Assembly: GCA_963699215.1 (NCBI GenBank)
Contig: OY969422.1
Span: 2,232,001 to 2,296,000, forward strand
Reading direction: 5' to 3'
Length of the DNA stretch: 64,000 nt
DNA from: VRUE01 sp963699215
GTDB taxonomy: Bacteria > Actinomycetota > Thermoleophilia > Solirubrobacterales > 70-9
Position 1 is the first letter of the stretch, and every line of letters starts with the position of its first letter. Below are positions 26,784 to 33,815 of the stretch, one piece after another. The notes beneath the pieces were generated by a model that did no database searches, was not told the origin of the DNA, and saw only the letters and a program-made list of their open reading frames with translations. The position numbers and the translations under genes were made by a program.

Positions 26784-27944
26784 CTATCGCGTGTCGGCGT
26801 CGAGCGTCTTCAGCCCCTCGCCGGTGATGTAGACGACGACCCGCTCGCCGGCGGCGATGTCGCCGCGCTCGGCCAGCTTGGCGAGGACGCCGATCGTCAC
26901 CCCGCCGGCGGTCTCGGTGAAGATCCCGGTCGTCTCCGCCAGCAGGCGGATCCCGTCGCGGATCTCCGCGTCGCTGACCGAGTCGATCGCGCCGCCCGTG
27001 CGCCGTGCCTGCTCGAGCGCGTAGGGGCCGTCGGCCGGGTCGCCGATCGCCAGGCTCTTGGCGATCGTCTCCGGCTTCTGCGGCTTGCAGACGTCCCAGC
27101 CCTCGGCGAAAGCGGTGGCGACCGGGCTGCAGCCGAGCGCCTGGGCGCCGTTGAAGATCGGCTGGGAGCCCTCGACCAGGCCGATGTCGAGCCACTCCTG
27201 GAAGCCGCGGCCGACCTTGGTGAAGAGCGAGCCCGAGGCGATCGGGCAGACCACCCGGTCCGGCAGCTCCCAGCCGAGCTGCTCGGCCGTCTCGTAGGCG
27301 AGCGTCTTCGAGCCCTCGGCGTAGTAGGGGCGCAGGTTGACGTTGACGAAGGCCCAGGGGCGCGTTTCGGCGAGCTGGGTGCAGAGGCGGTTGACGTCGT
27401 CGTAGTTGCCGCGGACGCCGACCAGGTTGGTGCCGTAGATGCCGGTGGCGAGCAGCTTCTGCTCCTCCAGGTTGGCGGGAACGAGGACGTAGGACTCGAG
27501 CCCCGCGGCGGCGGCGTGGGCGGCGACGGCGTTGGCGAGATTGCCGGTCGAGGCGCAGGCGACGGTCTCGAAGCCGAGCTCGCGCGCCTTCGCGACCGCG
27601 ACCGCGACGACCCGGTCCTTGAAGGAGTGGGTCGGGTTGGCGGCGTCGTTCTTGACCCAGATCTCGGCGTCGAGGCCGAGTCGCTCGGCGAGGCGGTCGG
27701 CGCGCAACAGCGGGGTCAGGCCGGGCTCGAGCGGGTCCAGCGGGCGCCCGGTGAACGGCAGGAAGTCGCCGTAGCGCCAGATTCCCTGCGAGCCGGCCTG
27801 GATCCGGCGCTTCGCCTCGGCCGGGTCGAGGCCCGAGTAGTCGTAGGCGACTTCGAGCGGGCCGAAGCAGTTCTCGCAGGCGTAGTGGGCTCCCAGCTCA
27901 TAGGTCGCCCCGCACTCCTTGCACTTCAGGTTCTCGATTGACAT
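26784..27944 (-). CDS. thrC: Threonine synthase-like PLP enzyme under a SAM riboswitch
   Basis: 386 residues from ATG 27944. The N-terminal zinc ribbon (LKCKECGATYEL with HYACENC) is followed by a fold-type II PLP domain. The PLP lysine is in NPTHSFKDRVVAVAV, with the phosphate loop CASTGNLANAVAAHAAA. The family makes threonine from O-phosphohomoserine. The leader carries a SAM-I riboswitch and the next gene is a sulfur carrier, both unusual for plain threonine synthesis, so homocysteine formation from O-phosphohomoserine is possible. The end looks frameshifted at about 26787-26800. One base out of frame continues TRDSFRMHEIDPDLDSFESE and stops exactly at the sulfur carrier ATG. Confidence 0.88.
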   Translation of the reverse strand: MSIENLKCKECGATYELGAHYACENCFGPLEVAYDYSGLDPAEAKRRIQAGSQGIWRYGDFLPFTGRPLDPLEPGLTPLLRADRLAERLGLDAEIWVKNDAANPTHSFKDRVVAVAVAKARELGFETVACASTGNLANAVAAHAAAAGLESYVLVPANLEEQKLLATGIYGTNLVGVRGNYDDVNRLCTQLAETRPWAFVNVNLRPYYAEGSKTLAYETAEQLGWELPDRVVCPIASGSLFTKVGRGFQEWLDIGLVEGSQPIFNGAQALGCSPVATAFAEGWDVCKPQKPETIAKSLAIGDPADGPYALEQARRTGGAIDSVSDAEIRDGIRLLAETTGIFTETAGGVTIGVLAKLAERGDIAAGERVVVYITGEGLKTLDADTR

Positions 27945-27968
27945 CCGATCATCTCTTTCTCTACCTAG

Positions 27969-27996
27969 AAAAAAACCTCCGCCTGTGGGGCAGAGG
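27969..27996 (-). terminator. Intrinsic terminator, expression platform of the SAM riboswitch
   Basis: The minus-strand stem CCTCTGCC/GGCGGAGG with loop CCACA is followed by seven T residues. The loop-side CCCCACA can pair with TGTGGGG at the 3' side of aptamer helix P1. That gives the mutually exclusive antiterminator expected of an OFF switch. Confidence 0.85.
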
Positions 27997-28012
27997 TCCG
28001 ATCGGACGTCCC

Positions 28013-28130
28013 CCACATCTTCCAGGCCTCAAAATCGACCTGCTGGACTTGGCACCTCCCCTCGAACCGATAGGTCCGAGGTGGTTGCCGGGGCTTCTAC
28101 GGGCCAGTCCCTCCACCCCTCTAGATGTGG
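28013..28130 (-). ncRNA. SAM-I (S-box) riboswitch aptamer
   Basis: On the minus strand the P1 arms CCACATCT (28123-28130) and AGATGTGG (28013-28020) pair perfectly. The conserved core is present: GGTGGAGGGACTGGCCC, then CCCCGGCAACC, and on the 3' side AGGTGCCAAGTCCAGCAG. These match the S-box consensus. With SAM bound, P1 forms and the downstream terminator is favoured, so the ThrC-like gene and sulfur carrier should be expressed when SAM is low. Confidence 0.93.
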
Positions 28131-28245
28131 CGCTTATGTTGGAAGAACCTTACCAGGAGAGTTTCTGTCCGGTCCAGGCATGGCGGTGGGGTTAACCTTG
28201 TGCCCACTGTGGATGCGATGCCCAAAGAGACGATGAGCGCAAACG

Positions 28246-29253
28246 ATGCCGAACCTTCCGAAACCACGGCTGCGACGGACTGCCCGGCGCGACGCGCTCT
28301 CCTCTGCGACGCCGCAGGCTGAGCCGCAGACGCCTAACGTCGAGCAGATCGACTCCTCCGGCCTGCGCTGGGTCAACATCGAGCGCCCCGGCGCGCTGGA
28401 GCGAGGCTGGCTCGAGCAGAACTTCGACTTCCACGCGCTCGACCTCGAGGACGTGCTCTCGCGCAACCAGCGGCCGAAGATCGACGTCTACGACGACTAC
28501 CTCTTCATCGTCCTCCACTTCCCGGTCTTCGACCCCGCGGCCGGCCGTCTCGGCACCGGCGAGCTCGATCTCTTCGTCGGCCCCGGCTACGTGGTCACGA
28601 TCCCCAACCAGCCGCTGCAGCCGGTCGAGTACCTGTTCGAGCGCTGCCGGGCCAAGGAGGAGCTGCGCGAGCAGCTCTTCTCGCGCGGCTCGGGCTACCT
28701 GCTCTACCGCCTCGTCGACGACAGCTTCGACTACTGCTTCCCGATGCTGCGCAAGATCGGCAACAAGCTCGACGCGCTCGAGGACGACATCTTCGAGGGC
28801 CGCTCGGAGGAGGTCGTGCGCGACATCTCCAACGTCAAGCAGGAGATCATCAACTTCCGCAAGGTGATCCGGCCGCAGCGGCCGGTGCTGCGCGACCTGG
28901 AGAAGGTCAAGCAGCGCTACCTGGCGACCGACCTCGACCTGGAGATCTACTTCGACGACATCGTCGACGCCCACGAGCGGATCTGGGACATGCTGGAGAA
29001 CTACAAGGAGGTGGTCGAGGCGCTGGCCGAGACCAACGAGTCGGTGATCTCGCACCGCGTCAACGACATCCTCCGCGTGCTCACCTCGATCAGCGTCATC
29101 GTCCTGCCGCTGACCCTGATCGCCAGCATCTGGGGCGTCAACGTGCAGGTCCCCGGCGAGGGCGACACGACTGCCTTCTGGATCCTGCTCGGCGCGATGG
29201 TCGCGATGCTGGTCGCGATGGTCGGCTACTTCCGCAGTCGCGGCTGGCTCTGA
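28246..29253 (+). CDS. corA: CorA-type magnesium/cobalt channel protein with GVN in place of GMN
   Basis: 335 residues. A large cytoplasmic N-terminal domain (LRWVNIERPGALERGWLEQN, HFPVFDPAAGRLGTGELDLF) leads to a long helical stalk (LDALEDDIFEGRSEEVVRDI) and two C-terminal membrane helices. The pore signature reads SIWGVNVQVPGEG where CorA proteins have GMN, and the second helix ends with a basic tail. It should form a pentameric Mg2+ channel, with selectivity possibly altered by the Val. It is transcribed away from the SAM riboswitch. Confidence 0.9.
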   Translation: MPNLPKPRLRRTARRDALSSATPQAEPQTPNVEQIDSSGLRWVNIERPGALERGWLEQNFDFHALDLEDVLSRNQRPKIDVYDDYLFIVLHFPVFDPAAGRLGTGELDLFVGPGYVVTIPNQPLQPVEYLFERCRAKEELREQLFSRGSGYLLYRLVDDSFDYCFPMLRKIGNKLDALEDDIFEGRSEEVVRDISNVKQEIINFRKVIRPQRPVLRDLEKVKQRYLATDLDLEIYFDDIVDAHERIWDMLENYKEVVEALAETNESVISHRVNDILRVLTSISVIVLPLTLIASIWGVNVQVPGEGDTTAFWILLGAMVAMLVAMVGYFRSRGWL

Positions 29254-29262
29254 CCGGCCCGC

Positions 29263-29314
29263 GGACGTGCCGGTGCTCCGGTGCCCATATGGACACCTCT
29301 CCACCGGCACGTCC
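29263..29314. repeat. 52-bp palindromic element, copy 3
   Basis: Arms GGACGTGCCGG (29263-29273) and CCGGCACGTCC (29304-29314). Relative to copies 1 and 2 both arms change together (GCCGC/GCGGC to GCCGG/CCGGC), keeping the pairing. A second inner stem, GGTG/CACC around CATATG, sits in the core. It lies between corA and the HIT gene. Confidence 0.8.
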
Positions 29315-29331
29315 TGCATAGGATCGTCCTT

Positions 29332-29820
29332 GTGGCAAATTTCCGCATCTGGGCGCCCTGGCGCCTCGCCTACGTGAAGGACGCGTCCAAGGACATCGAG
29401 GAGGAGTGCATCTTCTGCGCCAAGCCGGCGGCGGGGGACGACGAGGCGAACCTGATCGTCCACCGTGGCGAGAGCTGCTTCGTGATCCTCAACCTCTTCC
29501 CCTACACCAACGGCCACCTGATGGTGGCGCCGTACGAGCACATCGGCCGCCTCCAGGATCTGCCGGCCGAGACCGTGGCCGAGATGATGGCGCTGGCGCA
29601 GCGGGCGATGGGCAGGCTCGAGGAGGTCTACGAGCCGCACGGCTACAACGTCGGCTTCAACCAGGGCCGCGTCGCCGGCGCCGGGGTCGAGCACCACATC
29701 CACCTCCACGTCGTCCCGCGCTGGGGCGGCGACACCAACTTCATGCCGGTGATCGCCGACACCAAAGTGATGCCGCAGACGCTGGAGCAGAGCTACGAGG
29801 CGCTGAAGGGAGCGTTTTGA
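29332..29820 (+). CDS. HIT-family nucleotide hydrolase/phosphorylase
   Basis: 162 residues from GTG 29332 (VANFRIWAPWRLAYVKDAS). A zinc-type CIFCAKP motif comes first, then VILNLFPYTNGHLMVAPYEH. The catalytic histidine triad is VEHHIHLHVVPRWGGDTNF. Relatives act on diadenosine polyphosphates such as Ap4A. The WAPWR start is typical of actinobacterial HIT proteins. Its stop overlaps the TTG start of the phosphomannomutase gene. Confidence 0.9.
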   Translation: MANFRIWAPWRLAYVKDASKDIEEECIFCAKPAAGDDEANLIVHRGESCFVILNLFPYTNGHLMVAPYEHIGRLQDLPAETVAEMMALAQRAMGRLEEVYEPHGYNVGFNQGRVAGAGVEHHIHLHVVPRWGGDTNFMPVIADTKVMPQTLEQSYEALKGAF

Positions 29821-31203
29821 GCGACCAACCGCCCCTCGCGCCGCCCGGCATCTTCAAGGCCTACGACATCCGCGGCCTCTATGGCGCGGAGATGGACGAG
29901 ACGACCGCGCACGCGATCGGCCGCGCCTTCGCCCGCGTGCTGGCGCGCCTGCGCGGCAAGCAGCCGAGCGAGCTGCGGGTCGGCCTCGGCCGCGACATGC
30001 GGCTGACCGCGCCGTCGATGGCGGCGGAGCTGCGCGACGGGCTGATCTTCGAGGGCGCGACGGTGCTCGACGCCGGCATGGTCGCGACCGAGATGCTCTA
30101 CCACCTGGTCGGCTCGCGCGAGCTCGACGGCGGCGCGATGGTCACCGCCTCGCACAACCCCAAGGCCTACACCGGGGTCAAGCTGGTCCGCGAGGGGGCG
30201 CTGGCCGCTCTCCGGCGACGCCGGCATCGGCGACGTGCAGCGCGAGATCGAGGCGGGGCTCGGCTCGGCCCCCGGCGGCGGCTCCTTCGAGGAGGTCGAC
30301 GTCTGGGACGAGTACCGCGAGCACTGCCTCTCCTTCGTCGACCCCGGGACGGTGCGGCCGATGAAGGTCGTGGTCGACGGCGGCAACGGGATGGCGGGGC
30401 CGATGGTCGGGCCGATCCTGCGCCGGCTCGGGCTCGATCTGGACGAGATGTACTTCGAGCCCGACGGCGAGTTCCCCGACCACGAGCCGAACCCGCTGCT
30501 GCCCGAGAACCGGCAGGCTGATCATCGACCGGGTGCGCTCCAGCGGCGCCGACCTCGGCATCGCCTGGGACGGCGACGCCGACCGCTGCTTCTTCATCGA
30601 CGGCGAGCGGCGCGTTCTGCGACGGCGACTTCGTCTGCGCCCTGCTGGCCCGCGCGGCGCTCGCCAAGAACCCCGGCGCGACGATCCTCTACGACCCGCG
30701 CTCGAGCCGCGCCGTCCCCGACCTGGTCGCCGCCGAGGGCGGCCGCTCGGACCTCTCCCGGGTCGGCCACGCCTTCTTCAAGGCGCGGATGCGCGAGGAG
30801 GGCGCGGTCTTCGGTGGCGAGGTCTCCGGCCACTACTACTTCCGCGACTTCTGGAACGCCGACTCGGGCACGATCCCGGCCCTGCTGATGCTGGAGCTGC
30901 TCTCGATCGACGGGCGCTCGCTCGCCGAGCTGATGGCGGAGTTCCGCTCGCGCTACTTCATCTCCGGCGAGATCAACTCCGAGGTCGACGACCAGGAGGC
31001 GAAGATGGAGGAGATCGCCGCGCGCTACTCCGACGGCGAGCTGACCCGCCTCGACGGGATCTCCGATCGACTACCCGGACTGGCACTTCAACGTGCGCCC
31101 CTCCAACACCGAGCCGCTGCTGCGGCTCAACCTCGAGTCGCTCGTCTCGCGCGAGGACATGGAGGCGAAACGTGACGAGGTCCTGGGACTGATCCGCGCG
31201 TGA
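29817..31203 (+). CDS. manB: Phosphomannomutase/phosphoglucomutase (four frameshifts)
   Basis: Start TTG 29817 (LSDQPPLAPPGIFKAYDIRG). Phosphohexomutase domains appear in order: substrate loop KAYDIRGLYGAEMD, phosphoserine loop GAMVTASHNPKAYTGVK, metal-binding DGDADRCFFID, sugar loop GGEVSGHYYFRDF, and phosphate loop RPSNTEPLLRLNLES. These pieces lie in different frames, with one extra base near 30205, 30516, 30609 and 31064. All catalytic motifs survive and no stop interrupts the true frame between shifts. The repaired length is about 460 residues, normal for the family. The stop at 31201-31203 overlaps the next gene's GTG. It interconverts mannose- or glucose-6- and 1-phosphates for glycan precursors. 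Confidence 0.85.
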
Positions 31204-32210
31204 GCGCTGACCCCCGAGCAGGCGCTCGAGCAGGCGCCGCTCGAGGCCGGCATCCACTGCCTCCGCATCCCGACCCCGTTCGCGGTCGGGCGGGTCAACT
31301 GCTACCTGCTCGAGGACGAGCCGCTGACCCTGATCGACACCGGGCCCAACTCGGGCAAGGCGCTCGACGAGCTGCAGGGCCAGCTCGCCGGCACGGCCAC
31401 TCGATCGACGACCTCGAGCTGGTCATCCTCACCCACCAGCACATCGACCACCTCGGCCTGGTCGAGATCGTCGTCGAGCACTCCGGCGCCGAGGTCGCGG
31501 CGCTCGGGCTGGCCGCCGAGCGACTCGCCAACTTCGGCGAGGACGCCGAACGCGAGGACGAGCTTCGCGGTCGAGCTGATGCTGCGCAACGGCATCCCCG
31601 AGGAGGTCGCCTTCGCCCTGCAGAGCGTCTCGCGCAGCTTCCGCGGCTGGGGCTCGAAGGCCAAGGTGACGCGGCCGCTCGCCGACGGCGAGGAGATCGC
31701 CTTCCGCGACCGCATGCTGCAGACCTTGCACCGACCCGGCCACAGCCCCTCCGACACCGTCTTCTGGGACGAGCGAGCGCCGCATCCTGATCGCCGCCGA
31801 CCACCTGATCGCCCACATCTCCTCCAACCCGCTGATCGCCCGTCCGCTCGACGGCTCCTCGCGCCGCCCACAGGCGCTCGTCACCTACATCGAGTCGATG
31901 AACGCAGACCCGCGAGATGCCGGCCGAGATCGTCCTCTCCGGCCACGGCGAGCCGATCGTCGACCACGTCGCGCTGATCGACGACCGCCTGGCCAAGCAC
32001 GAGCGCCGCAAGGAGAAGATCTACGGGCTGATCGCCGAGCGGCCGCGCACCGGCTACGAGATCGCCCAGGCGCTCTGGGGCGACGTCGCCGTCACCCAGG
32101 CCTTCCTCACCCTCTCGGAGGTGATCGGCCACGCCGACCTGCTGGTCAACGAGGGCCAGGTGCGGGAAGTGCAGGACGGCGAAGTGGTCCGCTACGAGGC
32201 GGCTGGGTAG
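31200..32210 (+). CDS. Metallo-beta-lactamase-fold hydrolase with C-terminal winged helix (about five frameshifts)
   Basis: Reading through frame changes near 31208, 31391, 31562, 31776 and 31912 gives one coherent protein. It begins ALEQAPLEAGIHCLRIPTPF, then NCYLLEDEPLTLIDTGPNSG and the zinc motif LVILTHQHIDHLGLVEI. Next are LQTLHRPGHSPSDTVFW, RILIAADHLIAHISSNPLI and IVLSGHGEPIVDHVALI. A winged-helix end follows (HERRKEKIYGLIAERPRTGY) of the kind seen in LACTB2-like enzymes. The 31776 change looks like a 4-bp GAGC duplication, most others are single extra bases, and the 31391 one is a single missing base. Substrate is unknown. The 3' end overlaps the convergent Excalibur gene by 65 bp. Confidence 0.78.
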
Positions 32211-32814
32211 TGCGCTGCGGACGCGGCAGGTAGACCGCGCGCGAGCGGAACTCCGGACAGTTGCTGGGCACGTAGGGGCCGAGGTGGATCTGCGCTTCGA
32301 AGACGGCGTAATAGCGCCCTGCGACGGCCAGCTCGCGCTCCAGCTTCCAGAGCAGGCGCCCGCTGCCGGGCCTCGGTTCGGCCTTGAGGGTGCGCGAGAC
32401 CGCCACGTCGGGACCCGGCGTCTCCCGGTAGAGGACCAGCCGGCGGGCGCCATCGGCGAACTGGCGGTTGCCGAGCAGGCAGGCGAACCCCTCCCCGTCG
32501 GCCTCGACCGGCATCGACGCGGTGCCGAAGAGGAACTTCCGCTCGCGGTTGTAGCCGATCGTCGCGTACCCGGAGTAGGGACCCGGCAGGCCCTCGCAGG
32601 CGACGCCGTCGCGGTCCCCGTCGAGGCCGACGGCATTGCGCGAGGGGCTGCCGCCTAGCAGGAAGAAGCGCTCCTGGGCGTCGGCCTGACTCGGGAAGGA
32701 AGCGCAGCCGGACGTCTTCCCGGCGGCGCCCGCCGCCACGGCCAGGATCGCGATCGTCGCCCCGACGGCGGTGGCGGCAAATGCGCTTGTGCGTCGAGCG
32801 GGAACAGCCCGCAA
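32146..32814 (-). CDS. Secreted Excalibur calcium-binding-domain protein
   Basis: 222 residues. It has an N-terminal signal peptide (FAATAVGATIAILAVAAGAA), then CASFPSQADAQERFF and an Excalibur-type motif NAVGLDGDRDGVACEGLPG, whose DxDxDGxxCE pattern resembles an EF-hand loop. The rest (VEADGEGFACLLGNRQFADG and a later NCPEF) has further cysteines. It is likely extracellular or wall-associated. The Pro/Arg-rich tail overlaps the MBL gene on the other strand, so the true end may be affected by local sequence errors. Confidence 0.75.
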   Translation of the reverse strand: MRAVPARRTSAFAATAVGATIAILAVAAGAAGKTSGCASFPSQADAQERFFLLGGSPSRNAVGLDGDRDGVACEGLPGPYSGYATIGYNRERKFLFGTASMPVEADGEGFACLLGNRQFADGARRLVLYRETPGPDVAVSRTLKAEPRPGSGRLLWKLERELAVAGRYYAVFEAQIHLGPYVPSNCPEFRSRAVYLPRPQRTTQPPRSGPLRRPALPAPGPR

Positions 32815-32843
32815 GATACCCGCGCCGCATAGATTGCTGCCCG

Positions 32844-33815
32844 ATGGTCAGACTCGGATCCGCCAGGAGACCCGCCAAGAAGCGGATGCTGCTGATCGTC
32901 AACCCCTACGCGACGACGGTCTCCGACCGGCTCAAGAACCTGGTCGTCTACGCGCTGCAGGGGCGCTACGAGGTCGAGACGGTCGCCACCGAGGCGCAGA
33001 ACCATGCGACCGAGATCGGCCGCGAGGTGCGCGACCACGGCTACGACGTGGTCGTCGCCTTCGGCGGCGACGGCACCCTGAACGAGGTCGCCAACGGGCT
33101 CGTCGGCACCGACGTGCCGGTCTCGGTCCTGCCTGGCGGCTCGACCAACGTCGTCTGCCGCACGCTCGGCATCCCCAACGACGTCGTCGACGCGACCGAG
33201 CACCTGCTCGCGCTCGTCGACGAGTGGACACCGCGCAAGATCGACCTCGGCCGGATCGACGACCGTCACTTCGTCTTCTCCTGCGGGGTCGGGATCGATG
33301 CCACCGTGGTCAAGCGGGTCGACGCGCACCCGCGGCTCAAGTCGCGCGCCGGCCCCTACTACTACAGCTGGGCAACGATCTCGGCCTTCTACCGCAGCTA
33401 CATGGTCAGCCCGGTCAGGCTGCGGGTCGAGATCGACGGCGCCCAGCCGTGCGAGGGGGTGACCGCCCTCGCGCAGAACTCCACCCCGTTCACCTACTTC
33501 TCCAGCAGGCCGATCTGCGTCTGCGAGGGAGTCGAGATCGACGACGGCAGCCTCTCGCTGGGCGTCCTCAAGCGCGCCGCCCAGCGCGACATGCCGACCC
33601 TGATCCCGCGCCTCTTCAGCGAGCAGCGCCCCGCCGCCCGCCACCGCCAGATCGAGCACTTCGAAGGCGTCAAGGCCGCCGAGGTCGTCTCGATCTCGGA
33701 GACCAAGGACGGCGTCACCCGTCCCTTCCCGGTCCAGGTGGACGGCGACTACATCGGCGAGCGGGCGCACATGAGCCTGCGCATCGACCCCGCCGCGCTC
33801 ACGGTCGTCGCCTGA
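32844..33815 (+). CDS. Diacylglycerol kinase-family lipid kinase
   Basis: 323 residues from ATG 32844 (MVRLGSARRPAKKRMLLIVN). The DAGK catalytic domain has the signature VVAFGGDGTLNEVANGL and the PGGSTNVVCRTLGIPND loop. C-terminal beta-sandwich motifs include FSCGVGIDATVVKRVDAHPR, and QVDGDYIGERAHMSL is near the end. It would phosphorylate diacylglycerol or a related lipid at the membrane with ATP. It is convergent with rel, with no space between the stops. Confidence 0.9.
   Translation: MVRLGSARRPAKKRMLLIVNPYATTVSDRLKNLVVYALQGRYEVETVATEAQNHATEIGREVRDHGYDVVVAFGGDGTLNEVANGLVGTDVPVSVLPGGSTNVVCRTLGIPNDVVDATEHLLALVDEWTPRKIDLGRIDDRHFVFSCGVGIDATVVKRVDAHPRLKSRAGPYYYSWATISAFYRSYMVSPVRLRVEIDGAQPCEGVTALAQNSTPFTYFSSRPICVCEGVEIDDGSLSLGVLKRAAQRDMPTLIPRLFSEQRPAARHRQIEHFEGVKAAEVVSISETKDGVTRPFPVQVDGDYIGERAHMSLRIDPAALTVVA

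Noticed and set aside
29817..32210. Programmed +1 frameshifting as the reason for the many frame changes
   Set aside because: Junction sequences share no common slippery motif, changes include a missing base and 4-bp duplications, and long neighbouring genes have none. Sequence error is simpler.
29817..32210. Calling the phosphomannomutase and MBL genes true pseudogenes
   Set aside because: All catalytic motifs are intact and there are no in-frame stops between the frame changes, unlike decaying genes.
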